Shown one piece after another: positions 1 through 8,088 of a DNA stretch of 55,132 nt (the stretch's first letter is position 1; each line of letters starts with the position of its first letter). Under the pieces are notes generated by a model. That model was not told where the DNA came from, did no database searches, and worked only from the letters and a program-made list of their open reading frames with translations. The translations under genes were made by a program, and so were the position numbers. The stretch is taken from the NCBI GenBank assembly GCA_045637645.1, contig JAZTZV010000106.1:1-55132 (forward strand), read 5' to 3'. Origin of the DNA: RGIG1959 sp045637645. Lineage in GTDB: Bacteria; Bacillota; Clostridia; Oscillospirales; Acutalibacteraceae.

Positions 1-2
1 AC

Positions 3-776
3 GCGGACGTCATCATGATCCTGATCAACGCCGAGCGTCAAGCGGATATGTACAAAAACGACATTGAGCCGAACCTCACCGCCGGCAAGGCGCTGTGCTT
101 CGCTCACGGTTTTGCGATCCACTTCGGCCAAATCGTGCCTCCTGCGGATGTTGACGTGTTCATGATTGCTCCCAAAGGCCCCGGCCACACTGTCCGCAGT
201 GAGTATCAAGAAGGCAAAGGCGTGCCTTGCCTCGTGGCGATCCATCAAGACGCGACCGGTCGCGCTCTCGATGTGGCGCTCGCTTACGCTGCCGGTATCG
301 GCGGCGCGCGTGCCGGTGTCCTCGAGACCGATTTCCGCACCGAGACTGAGACGGACCTCTTCGGCGAGCAAGCTGTCCTCTGCGGCGGCGTGACCGCACT
401 GATGAAGGCCGGCTTCGAGACCCTCGTTGAGGCGGGCTACGATCCCCGTAACGCTTACTTCGAGTGCATCCATGAGATGAAGCTCATCGTTGACCTCATC
501 TACAAGGGTGGCTTCTCCATGATGCGTTATTCCATCTCCGACACCGCTGAGTTCGGCGATTACGAGATCGGCAAGCGCATCATCACCGACGAGACCAAGA
601 AGGAAATGAAGAAGGTTCTCGCCGAGATCCAAGACGGCACCTTTGCCTCTAAGTGGATCAACGAAAACAAAGTCAACCGTCCGCACTTCAATGCGTGCCG
701 CCGCATCGCCGCTGAGCATGAGCTCGAGGCTGTCGGTAAGGAACTGCGCAAGATGTACAGCTGGAACGAAGAATAA
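3..776 (+). CDS. ilvC: Ketol-acid reductoisomerase, 3' part (5' end outside window)
   Basis: Second common step of valine, isoleucine and leucine synthesis: isomeroreduction of acetolactate or acetohydroxybutyrate with NAD(P)H and Mg2+. About 257 of the usual ~330 residues are present; the N-terminal nucleotide-binding loop lies off the left edge and the frame is open to base 3. Visible family marks are the metal-ligand helices DLFGEQAVLCGG and ECIHEMKLIVDLIYKGG and the substrate serine in YSISDTAEFGDY, all of the knotted C-terminal domain. A strong terminator follows at once, so it is the last gene of its transcript. leuA and leuB, which use its product line, lie about 10 kb downstream under separate control. 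Confidence 0.97.
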   Translation, partial: ADVIMILINAERQADMYKNDIEPNLTAGKALCFAHGFAIHFGQIVPPADVDVFMIAPKGPGHTVRSEYQEGKGVPCLVAIHQDATGRALDVALAYAAGIGGARAGVLETDFRTETETDLFGEQAVLCGGVTALMKAGFETLVEAGYDPRNAYFECIHEMKLIVDLIYKGGFSMMRYSISDTAEFGDYEIGKRIITDETKKEMKKVLAEIQDGTFASKWINENKVNRPHFNACRRIAAEHELEAVGKELRKMYSWNEE

Positions 777-784
777 GTCCTATC

Positions 785-819
785 AAAAAACCTCTGCGAT
801 TTCGCAGAGGTTTTTTCTT
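785..819 (+). terminator. Rho-independent terminator after ilvC
   Basis: Stem CCTCTGCGA / TCGCAGAGG preceded by A6 and followed by T6, 10 bases after the ilvC stop. The flanking A and T runs extend the pairing. Confidence 0.93.
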
Positions 820-850
820 GTTTTTGACGCGAATTATAGGTGCCTTCGAC

Positions 851-879
851 TTGACACGTTTCGACAAAAGACCTATAAT
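851..879 (+). promoter_or_regulatory. Sigma-A type promoter for the TIR protein gene
   Basis: TTGACA (851-856), 17-base spacer, TATAAT (874-879): a full consensus match. It sits 34 bases before the ATG chosen for the TIR gene. Confidence 0.9.
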
Positions 880-913
880 ATTTAGTATATTATTACATGA
901 AAAGAGGATGTTC

Positions 914-3145
914 ATGGCGGTTTTTAAATGTAAAATGTGCGGTGGTGCACTGGATATATTTGATGAATCGGTCATGTATTGCCGCTATTGTGGTACGAAG
1001 CAAACGTTGCCCAAGCTTCCCAGTGAACGAAAGGAAGCACTGTATGATCGAGCGGGCATGTTGCGCCTCAATCACGAATACGATAAAGCGATGGCGGTTT
1101 ACGAGCAGATTTTAAGCGAGGATCCCGAGGATGCGGAAACGTATTGGTCGTTGGTGCTTTGCCGTTACGGTATTGAGTATGTGGAAGACCCCGTAACCGA
1201 GCGCCGCGTTCCGACGGTGAATCGCGCACAATTCACATCGGTGTTTGATGACGCGAATTATAAAGAGGCAATTGCGCACGCGGATCCCGTACAACGCCTT
1301 GTCTATGAACAAGAAGCCAAAACCATCAATGAGATCCAAAAAGGAATTTTGCAAATTTCCGAGCAAGAAGAACCGTTTGATGTGTTTATTTGCTATAAAG
1401 AAACCGATGAAAACGGGCGTCGCACTCCCGATTCGGTGCTTGCCAATGAACTGTATCACCAGTTGACGCAAGAAGGTTTCAAGGTGTTCTTTGCTCGTAT
1501 CACCTTAGAGGATAAACTCGGCAGCGCTTACGAACCGTACATTTTTGCGGCGCTCAATTCCGCTAAAGTGATGGTCGTGATCGGAACAAAGGCGGAATAC
1601 ATTCAAGCACCGTGGGTTGAAAACGAATGGAGTCGCTTCTTGGCGATGATCAAAGCAGGGGAGAAAAAGGTTTTGATCCCTGCTTATAAGGATATGGATC
1701 CTTACGACCTTCCCGAAGCATTTTCTCACCTTCAAGCCCAAGACATGACCAGACTTGGTTTCATGCAGGATTTGATTCGCGGCATCAAAAAGATCGTCGG
1801 TGCCGATCAAAAAACAAACAATCCAAAGAACGATTCCGACAATACGACGTCGCCGCTTCTCAAGCGTGTCTTCATGTTTTTGGAAGACGGTGATTTCGAG
1901 TCTGCCGATGAATATTGCGAGCGCGTATTGGATATTGACCCCGAATGTTCCAAAGCATACATCGGCAAGCTGATGGTGAAATATCAATGCCATACGGCAG
2001 AAGATCTGTTGTCTGTCGGACAGGATTTTTCAACCACGGGACATTATAAACGCATTCTGAAATACGGAACATCCGATGAAATTGCGTTTATTCAACGCGC
2101 GGTTCAAGCAGCTGCCGATGCGGCTCAAACCGTCGCTGATCCGAAAACGGAAAAGCAAATCCCTCAAAGTTCTCCTGTGTCGGCGAGCAAAACGCCGATT
2201 GAGGAACTCTCGCTGTCCGTGCTCGCCTATAATCACTTAAAACGGTGCGGGATCCATACGATCGAGGATTTGACCGCACATACGGAAGAGGAACTGGCGG
2301 TGAAAGCATCGCTTTCCGAGAAAGTGCTTGAGGAAATTCGATCGATATTGTTATCGCGCATGTTGTCGCTTCATAGCGTTGCGTCCAAAACAGAATCAAT
2401 CCCGCAACCCAATCAAGAAGATGTCAAAATGGGTCTTGTGGAATTTGTTGTTAATAAAAACAGCGGTTTCTTTTCCGTCAACAACGAAAGCCCGTATCGT
2501 TTTGTGGTGGATGAATCTGCGGAATATGTTGTTTTGGCGGAAGCTTCAACGGTATCACGTTATTACAAACTTCCTGTCGGAAAGCATACTTTACGATTGT
2601 TCGTGGAAGATAAAGGTCTTCCGTCGAATAACAAGCAAACCGATGTGATTCGATTCGAAGTGTTTGAAGATCGTGTTACCACGATTCGTGGCAGTCGCCC
2701 GGGTGTCATCAGTAATGTAACGGTACAGATTGTTTTCAAACCGCTTCCGATACTTCCGATTAAAATTGAGAAGTCTCCGACACCAACAAATCAAAACAAA
2801 TCGGAAGGCAACGAGCTTCACGGTACGGTCAAAATGGTTGTCAAAAAAGCGGCGGGGCTTGGATTGATGGCATATGCCGATGGCAGTGTGTATAAATTTG
2901 TTTTTGATAAGACAAAAGAAAAAATCGTTATTTCCGGAAAAAAAGATGTGACGGAAACGATTCAATTGCCGTACGGATCGCACACGGTTCAGGTGTATAT
3001 CCACAGTTATAACGATCCCAAATGCCAAAAAGGAAGCACAACCAAATCGGCTGAACGTACTTTTACGGTGTCGGAAAAATCTGTCACGATTTCAGCAGAT
3101 CGTCCGAGCGCCTTCTCTTCTACATGTTCTTTGAGTGTAAACTGA
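914..3145 (+). CDS. Zinc-ribbon / TIR-domain protein with alpha-CTD-like domain and two C-terminal beta modules
   Basis: A 743-residue cytoplasmic multidomain protein. Order seen: zinc ribbon (C6, C9, C23, C26), a TPR-like helical stretch (~35-150), a TIR domain (~153-295, opening DVFICYKETDENG, with WVENEW where catalytic-Glu helices lie in TIR NADases), another helical TPR-like stretch, a helix-hairpin-helix domain (~427-483, PIEELSLSVLAYNHLKR) that closely resembles the C-terminal domain of RNA polymerase alpha subunit, and two related ~100-residue beta modules (~505-615 and ~635-743). No signal peptide or membrane segment. Start ATG 914 is chosen for the AGAGGA site; a TTG further upstream would precede the -10. 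Zinc-ribbon/TIR proteins are frequent in gut Firmicutes; their function is not established, and an NADase or signalling role is inference. Confidence 0.85.
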   Translation: MAVFKCKMCGGALDIFDESVMYCRYCGTKQTLPKLPSERKEALYDRAGMLRLNHEYDKAMAVYEQILSEDPEDAETYWSLVLCRYGIEYVEDPVTERRVPTVNRAQFTSVFDDANYKEAIAHADPVQRLVYEQEAKTINEIQKGILQISEQEEPFDVFICYKETDENGRRTPDSVLANELYHQLTQEGFKVFFARITLEDKLGSAYEPYIFAALNSAKVMVVIGTKAEYIQAPWVENEWSRFLAMIKAGEKKVLIPAYKDMDPYDLPEAFSHLQAQDMTRLGFMQDLIRGIKKIVGADQKTNNPKNDSDNTTSPLLKRVFMFLEDGDFESADEYCERVLDIDPECSKAYIGKLMVKYQCHTAEDLLSVGQDFSTTGHYKRILKYGTSDEIAFIQRAVQAAADAAQTVADPKTEKQIPQSSPVSASKTPIEELSLSVLAYNHLKRCGIHTIEDLTAHTEEELAVKASLSEKVLEEIRSILLSRMLSLHSVASKTESIPQPNQEDVKMGLVEFVVNKNSGFFSVNNESPYRFVVDESAEYVVLAEASTVSRYYKLPVGKHTLRLFVEDKGLPSNNKQTDVIRFEVFEDRVTTIRGSRPGVISNVTVQIVFKPLPILPIKIEKSPTPTNQNKSEGNELHGTVKMVVKKAAGLGLMAYADGSVYKFVFDKTKEKIVISGKKDVTETIQLPYGSHTVQVYIHSYNDPKCQKGSTTKSAERTFTVSEKSVTISADRPSAFSSTCSLSVN

Positions 3146-3251
3146 TTCACACAAAATAAAGTTGTAAAATATGGCCCGATGAACACGTTTAATAAGCCGT
3201 CATTGAAAGAACGCTTTTTGGTTGGTAGCGGTATAGAGTGATAATTCGTGG

Positions 3252-3280
3252 TTGCAAAATGTGAGGATAACATGTATAAT
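3252..3280 (+). promoter_or_regulatory. Promoter for the zinc-ribbon membrane protein
   Basis: TTGCAA (3252-3257), 17-base spacer, TATAAT (3275-3280), 21 bases before ATG 3302. Confidence 0.8.
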
Positions 3281-3301
3281 GGATCGTAAGGAGATGAGTC
3301 T

Positions 3302-3718
3302 ATGAAAGTTTGTCCGAATTGCAAAGCGGCTGTCGAAAAGAAAAATCGTTGCCCGCATTGTCAAACCTCGCTTGTGTATATCACACCTGTTGATGCAGAG
3401 GTGGATAAAGTACCGTCATCCTTTCAAGCGCATTATATCGGCTACGCTTTGAAAACAGCATGGATTTCGCTTGCTTCGATTATCCTTTGCGCGCTCCGCT
3501 TGCTGATTTGGAATCAAGATCTCGGCATTTACGGAGTTCATGTGATGTCGCTTGCGGTGTTATCGCTTGTGTTTGCCGTGATCCAATATCGCAACTTCGG
3601 AACATATTCTCGCCACTTTCATTCGTCTGCCGCTGTGCGATTCTTGACGGTGTTCGGAAAATATGCGTTTGCGGTTTCGGCGCTGGCGTTTGCGTTTTTG
3701 TCGTTACTTGCGCTGTAA
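3302..3718 (+). CDS. Small zinc-ribbon membrane protein, function unknown
   Basis: 138 residues. The N-terminus carries a zinc ribbon with CPNC (residues 4-7) and CPHC (~18-21), then a linker and about four hydrophobic segments (from ~residue 45 to the end), so the ribbon probably faces the cytoplasm. A good AAGGAG site precedes ATG 3302 and the gene has its own promoter, so it is not simply co-transcribed with the TIR gene upstream, although both proteins begin with a CxxC ribbon. A shared bidirectional terminator separates it from the convergent DUF711 gene. I do not recognise a named family beyond zinc-ribbon domain-containing protein. Confidence 0.8.
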   Translation: MKVCPNCKAAVEKKNRCPHCQTSLVYITPVDAEVDKVPSSFQAHYIGYALKTAWISLASIILCALRLLIWNQDLGIYGVHVMSLAVLSLVFAVIQYRNFGTYSRHFHSSAAVRFLTVFGKYAFAVSALAFAFLSLLAL

Positions 3719-3731
3719 GAACATAAAAATG

Positions 3732-3767
3732 AAGCCCTTCGATTCGTTGGAATCGAAGGGCTTTTGT
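3732..3767. terminator. Bidirectional terminator between convergent genes
   Basis: Thirteen-base-pair stem AAGCCCTTCGATT / AATCGAAGGGCTT with a CGTTGG loop. T-rich on the plus-strand 3' side and A-rich before the stem, so it can serve both the membrane protein and the DUF711 gene. Confidence 0.88.
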
Positions 3768-3773
3768 GTTGTA

Positions 3774-5132
3774 TTAGTTTTTGAGGCTTTGCATCGGAGC
3801 GGGGATACGACCGCCGCGATTGATGAATTTGGCGGGGGAGTAGGTCGAGAGCGGTATCACAGGACCGCCGCCGAGCAAACCGCCGAAAGACAACTCTTCG
3901 CCGACTTCCTTGCCGATAGCAGGAATGACGCGCACGGCGGTGGTCTTAGAGTTGACCATGCCGATGGCCGCTTCGTCGGCGATGATCGCCGAAATGACTT
4001 CGGCGGGCGTGTCGCCGGGAATGTTGATCATGTCAAGACCGACCGAGCAAACCGCTGTCATGGCTTCGAGCTTTTGAATCGTCAAACCGCCGCAGCGCGA
4101 CGCTTCGATCATGCCTGCGTCTTCGGTGACGGGGATAAACGCGCCCGACAAACCGCCGACGTGCGACGATGCCATGACGCCGCCTTTTTTAACAGCGTCG
4201 TTGAGGAGCGCCAATGCGGCGGTTGTGCCGTGACAACCACAGCACTCCAGACCCATCTCTTCCAAAATATAGGCGACGGAGTCACCCACAGCAGGGGTGG
4301 GGGCGAGCGACAAATCGACGATGCCGAACGGCACGTCCAAACGTTTGGACGCTTCGGTCGCCACGAGTTGACCCATGCGCGTGATTTTGAATGCGGTCTT
4401 TTTGATCAAATCGGCAACCGCCGTCAAATCGCAGTCGCCTGCTTTGGCGAGTGCGGCGCGTACCACACCGGGACCAGAAACGCCGACGTTGATCACGCAA
4501 TCGGGTTCACCGGCGCCGTGGAACGCACCCCCCATAAACGGGTTATCTTCGGGCGCGTTGCAGAAAACGACGAGCTTGGCAGGACCGATGCAGCCTTTGT
4601 CAGCGGTCAATTCCGCCGCGCGACGTACTGTTTGACCCATCAGCTTCACCGCGTCCATGTTGATGCCTGTTTTGGTCGAACCGATGTTGACCGACGAACA
4701 AATGTGATCGGTTACAGCAAGCGCCTCGGGAATGGCTTCAATCAGCTCTTTGTCGCCGGGGCCGAAGCCTTTTTGAACAAGAGCCGAAAAACCGCCAAGG
4801 AAGTTAACACCGCAGGTGAGTGCCGCTCTTTCCAGCGTTTTTGCAATTTTCACCGCATCGCGGTCGTCGCAAGAAGCGAGAATCATGGCGATAGGGGTGA
4901 CGGAAATGCGCTTGTTGATGATCGGAATACCGAATTCCTTTTCGATTTGTTCACCCGTTTTGACCAAGTCTTTGGCATAACGCGTGATTTTGTCGTAGAT
5001 TTTGTCGCACGTCACGTTGATGTCGCTGTGGCAGCAGTCGAGAAGCGAGATACCCATCGTGATGGTGCGAACATCCAAATGCTCTTCCTCGATCATTTGG
5101 ATGGTTTCCAATATATCATGTGCGTTCAGCAA
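3774..5132 (-). CDS. DUF711 / UPF0210 (PFL family) protein
   Basis: 452 residues, full length for the DUF711 (UPF0210) family, with the typical opening around LETIQMIEEEHLDVRTITMGISLLDC, and glycine-rich conserved stretches (GGLTIQKLEAMTAVCSVGLDMI and GLLGGGPVIP near the C-terminus). No signal peptide or membrane span. The reaction is not known; the family is loosely related to the pyruvate formate-lyase fold by sequence classification only. It follows the ACT-domain gene with a 13-base gap on the same strand, the pairing seen across many Firmicutes, which suggests an amino-acid-sensitive partner. Start ATG 5132 fits the family start. Confidence 0.92.
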   Translation of the reverse strand: MLNAHDILETIQMIEEEHLDVRTITMGISLLDCCHSDINVTCDKIYDKITRYAKDLVKTGEQIEKEFGIPIINKRISVTPIAMILASCDDRDAVKIAKTLERAALTCGVNFLGGFSALVQKGFGPGDKELIEAIPEALAVTDHICSSVNIGSTKTGINMDAVKLMGQTVRRAAELTADKGCIGPAKLVVFCNAPEDNPFMGGAFHGAGEPDCVINVGVSGPGVVRAALAKAGDCDLTAVADLIKKTAFKITRMGQLVATEASKRLDVPFGIVDLSLAPTPAVGDSVAYILEEMGLECCGCHGTTAALALLNDAVKKGGVMASSHVGGLSGAFIPVTEDAGMIEASRCGGLTIQKLEAMTAVCSVGLDMINIPGDTPAEVISAIIADEAAIGMVNSKTTAVRVIPAIGKEVGEELSFGGLLGGGPVIPLSTYSPAKFINRGGRIPAPMQSLKN

Positions 5133-5145
5133 AACGATTCACTCC

Positions 5146-5415
5146 TCAAATGGTATGCATGGCGTTGAAAATATCCTCGTGCATCGCGTGGATGGAGAGA
5201 TTCATTTCTTTGCCGATAGCATCCAGTTTATCTGCGAATTCCGTAAAGGGGATGTCGCTGTTTTCAATTTCCACCATCATGATCATGGCGAACATATCAC
5301 GCAAAATGGATTGCGTCACTTCTTCCACGTTGATTTTGTGCGCGGCACACTCCGCCGACACACGAGCCAAAATGCCGACCGTGTCTTTACCGACGACCGT
5401 AATAACAGCACGCAT
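5146..5415 (-). CDS. ACT-domain protein (UPF0237 family)
   Basis: 89-residue single ACT domain, opening MRAVITVVGKDTVGILARVS with the ligand-binding loop glycine. ACT domains bind amino acids or related small ligands and regulate partner enzymes; this family resembles the glycine-cleavage regulator GcvR half-domain. The start is placed at ATG 5415 because GGAGGA lies 8 bases upstream; a TTG two codons earlier would overlap that spacing poorly. It is the first gene of a two-gene minus-strand unit with the DUF711 gene, and presumably their products interact (inference from conserved pairing). Confidence 0.93.
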   Translation of the reverse strand: MRAVITVVGKDTVGILARVSAECAAHKINVEEVTQSILRDMFAMIMMVEIENSDIPFTEFADKLDAIGKEMNLSIHAMHEDIFNAMHTI

Positions 5416-5540
5416 AGTCAATTCCTCCGTTTGTATGGATTAAAATCGATTTGATTATATCATATCTTGTGGCGGAAAGAAACCCCAAAATAAAAAAATA
5501 AAAAAAATTCTAAAAAGGGGAAGAAATTTTCATAACTTTG

Positions 5541-5549
5541 TGGTATGAT
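5541..5549 (+). promoter_or_regulatory. Possible extended -10 promoter for the PHP-Lrp-aminotransferase run
   Basis: TGG-TATGAT (extended -10 form) about 45 bases before the PHP start, inside an AT-rich intergenic region (5416-5594). No good -35 is visible. Confidence 0.4.
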
Positions 5550-5594
5550 ATCGTTGTATAAGTATAAGATTGCCGTAAAAAGGGGGAAGTGTGC

Positions 5595-6398
5595 GTGGTT
5601 ATTGCCGATATGCATATGCATTGTCAAGCGTCCGAAGACAGTGAAACCCCCATCAGCGATTTGTGTGCGGCGGCGATCAAAAACGGACTTTCACTGATTG
5701 CCGTTACCGATCATGTCGAACTTGTGGAGTTTCGAAAAGGTGCTTACGATGTTGCGGCCGAAGAATCGTGGGATTTGATGGAGCGTGCCGTTGTGCCCAA
5801 AGCGGTGCGATTGCTTCGCGGCATCGAACTCGGTGAACCGTGTTTTAATGTTTCGCTTGCCGAGACATTGCTTTGTAAGCATGACTATGATTTTGTGTTG
5901 GCGTCGCAACATCGCTTGTCCGATGAGCTCCCCGATTATTATTTTATCGATTACAGCGATTGGACGGATGAGGCAATTGTACGTGAAATAGAACGCTATT
6001 TCCGTGAACTGGTTCGTGTGGTGCGTTGGAACGGATTTGACAGCTTGGCGCATCTTACGTATCCGTTTCGTTACTTGCCCGCCTCTTGGCGAAACGGCGA
6101 TTATCGCCCGTGGAGCGGGGTGATCGAAGAGATCCTCGGAACACTTGCCGAAAACGGCAAAGCACTTGAGATTAACACATCGGGCATCCGCAAAGGACAG
6201 GGGATGACATCGCCCGACCTGCCGCTGATCAAGCGTTTTTATGAACTCGGCGGACGTCATATCACGATTGGCTCGGACGCCCACCGTGCGCTTGAAGTCG
6301 GCGCGGATTTAAACGAAGCCGCTTCGCTTGCCAAGAAAGCGGGATTTGAACATTACACAGTATATTTTAACCGACAACCGCAGTTGTTGTCGCTTTAA
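5595..6398 (+). CDS. PHP-domain phosphatase, histidinol-phosphatase-like
   Basis: 267 residues of the PHP metal-dependent phosphoesterase fold. Metal-ligand motifs are visible: DMHMH at the N-terminus, TDH (~residue 37), the acid in RGIELGE, the histidine of ASQH, and GSDAH near the C-terminus. Closest in layout to the HisK-type histidinol-phosphate phosphatases, but no other his gene is nearby, so the substrate is uncertain. GTG 5595 is preferred over GTG 5589 because AGGGGG ends 8 bases before it. The Lrp-type regulator and aminotransferase follow closely, giving an amino-acid-themed group. Confidence 0.85.
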   Translation: MVIADMHMHCQASEDSETPISDLCAAAIKNGLSLIAVTDHVELVEFRKGAYDVAAEESWDLMERAVVPKAVRLLRGIELGEPCFNVSLAETLLCKHDYDFVLASQHRLSDELPDYYFIDYSDWTDEAIVREIERYFRELVRVVRWNGFDSLAHLTYPFRYLPASWRNGDYRPWSGVIEEILGTLAENGKALEINTSGIRKGQGMTSPDLPLIKRFYELGGRHITIGSDAHRALEVGADLNEAASLAKKAGFEHYTVYFNRQPQLLSL

Positions 6399-6414
6399 AA
6401 CGGAGGGAATCGTT

Positions 6415-6888
6415 ATGGAAAAATTGTTGAAGCTTCTCGACCAAAATGCTCGTATGAGCAATGCTCAGCTTGCTACGATGCTCGGCAAGACCGAAGCGGA
6501 AGTGGAAGCACAAATCGCTCAACTTGAAAAAGACGGCGTGATCCGCGCGTACAAAGCGGTGATCGATTGGGATAAGACTGACCGCGAATATGTTACCGCC
6601 ATCATTGAACTTCACGTGACACCGAAAAAAGACCTCGGTTTCGAGGGGATTGCGGAAACGATCATGAATTTCAAAGAAGTGGAAAGTATTTCGCTGATGT
6701 CGGGCGGTTACGATTTCTCCATCGTTGTCAACGCCCGTACGTTTAAAGATGTGGCGATGTTTGTGGCAAAACGCCTGTCTCCGCTGGATTCGGTCGTTTC
6801 GACGGCGACGCATTTTGTGCTTCGTCGCTATAAAGAAAAGAATGTGATCTTTCTCGATGAAAAGAAGGACGAGAGAGGAGCTTTTTAA
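6415..6888 (+). CDS. Lrp/AsnC-family transcriptional regulator
   Basis: 157 residues: an N-terminal winged helix-turn-helix (~1-50; NAQLATMLGKTEAEVEAQIAQL), then the RAM ligand-binding domain (~65-140; the conserved SGGYDFSIVV is seen). Feast/famine regulators of this type bind an amino acid and act as dimers or octamers on DNA. A GGAGGG site precedes ATG 6415, only 16 bases after the PHP gene; the aminotransferase starts 3 bases after its stop. The Lrp-aminotransferase pair is common in Firmicutes and suggests that the regulator responds to a substrate or product of the enzyme (inference). Confidence 0.93.
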   Translation: MEKLLKLLDQNARMSNAQLATMLGKTEAEVEAQIAQLEKDGVIRAYKAVIDWDKTDREYVTAIIELHVTPKKDLGFEGIAETIMNFKEVESISLMSGGYDFSIVVNARTFKDVAMFVAKRLSPLDSVVSTATHFVLRRYKEKNVIFLDEKKDERGAF

Positions 6889-6891
6889 CCC

Positions 6892-8088
6892 ATGCAGTAT
6901 GAGTCTTTGATCAACAAGACGTTGCTTGACATGAAACCGTCGGGCATTCGTCGTTTCTTTGATTTGGCGCACGAGATGGAAGATGTTATCAGTTTGTCCG
7001 TCGGTGAGCCGGATTATTCGACCCCGTGGCATATCCGCGAGGTCGGTATCCGCACGCTTGAACGCGGTAAAACATGGTATTCTCCGAACGCAGGCTTTAT
7101 GGAGCTTCGCGCCGCGATCTCGCGCTATATGGATCGTCGTTTCGGTGTGCATTACAACGAAAAGAACGAAGTGATCGTTACGGTCGGTGGCAGTGAAGCA
7201 ATCGATTTGTGCATGCGTGCGCTGATCAATCCCGGTGATGAAGTGTTGATTCCGTCGCCGAGCTTTGTGTGCTATGCACCGCTCGCATCGATGGCCGGTG
7301 CTGTTCCTGTGATGCTTGAAACCAAAGCAGAGGATCTCTTCCGTTTAACGCCCGAGGAGCTTAAAGCGGCCATCACGCCGAAAACGAAGTTGCTGGTGTT
7401 GCCGTTCCCGAACAACCCGACGGGTGCTGTTATGCAACGCGAGCATATGGAGGCGATCGCCGAGGTGCTTCGCGGCACCGACATCATGGTGCTCAGCGAC
7501 GAGATTTACGCGGAATTGACGTATCTTGAGGAAGGCCCCGTGAGTTTTGCGGCGATTGACGGCATGCAAGAGCGCACGCTGCTTGTCAGCGGTTTCTCGA
7601 AAACCTATGCCATGACAGGTTGGCGCCTTGGCTATGTTTGCGGCCCTGCACCTGTCGTGCAACAAGTACTCAAACTCCATCAATACGGCATTATGAGTGC
7701 GCCGACGACCGCGCAATACGCCGCCATCGAAGCGCTTGACAACGGTGATGACGATATCGTGCAAATGCGCGCCGATTACGATCAACGCCGTCGCTTGATC
7801 GTTAACGAGCTTAACAGCATGGGGCTTACCTGTTTTGACCCGCAAGGTGCGTTTTATGTGTTCCCGTCCATTCAAATGACGGGCATGACGTCCGAAGAGT
7901 TCTGCATGGCGCTGTTGCACGAAAAGCATGTGGCGGTCGTTCCCGGTACGGCGTTCGGTGATTGCGGCGAAGGCTTTGTCCGTATTTCATATTGCTATTC
8001 CATCAAACATATCATCGAGGCGATGCGTCGTACGAAAGAATTTTTGATTGAACGCGGCTTTTTGGCGGAGGATGGCACATGCAAGTGA
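6892..8088 (+). CDS. Class I/II pyridoxal-phosphate aminotransferase
   Basis: 398 residues of fold-type I aminotransferase. Marks seen: SVGEPDYSTP near the N-terminus, NNPTGAV (substrate/cofactor Asn), LSDEIYAEL (Asp to pyridine nitrogen), and the Schiff-base lysine in SGFSKTYAMTGWRLGY. It belongs with the aspartate/aromatic aminotransferases (AspC/PatA-like) of Firmicutes; the amino-acid preference cannot be read from sequence. It is coupled to the Lrp regulator upstream and its last 10 bases overlap ispE. Confidence 0.93.
   Translation: MQYESLINKTLLDMKPSGIRRFFDLAHEMEDVISLSVGEPDYSTPWHIREVGIRTLERGKTWYSPNAGFMELRAAISRYMDRRFGVHYNEKNEVIVTVGGSEAIDLCMRALINPGDEVLIPSPSFVCYAPLASMAGAVPVMLETKAEDLFRLTPEELKAAITPKTKLLVLPFPNNPTGAVMQREHMEAIAEVLRGTDIMVLSDEIYAELTYLEEGPVSFAAIDGMQERTLLVSGFSKTYAMTGWRLGYVCGPAPVVQQVLKLHQYGIMSAPTTAQYAAIEALDNGDDDIVQMRADYDQRRRLIVNELNSMGLTCFDPQGAFYVFPSIQMTGMTSEEFCMALLHEKHVAVVPGTAFGDCGEGFVRISYCYSIKHIIEAMRRTKEFLIERGFLAEDGTCK

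Noticed and set aside
818..913. N-terminal extension of the TIR protein from TTG 818
   Set aside because: This part overlaps the ilvC terminator and the gene's own promoter; ATG 914 has the ribosome site and gives the family N-terminus.
3663..5168. A 501-codon open frame on the plus strand
   Set aside because: It lies fully opposite the DUF711 gene, is rich in Arg, His and Gly as expected of an antisense frame, and has no ribosome site or domain.
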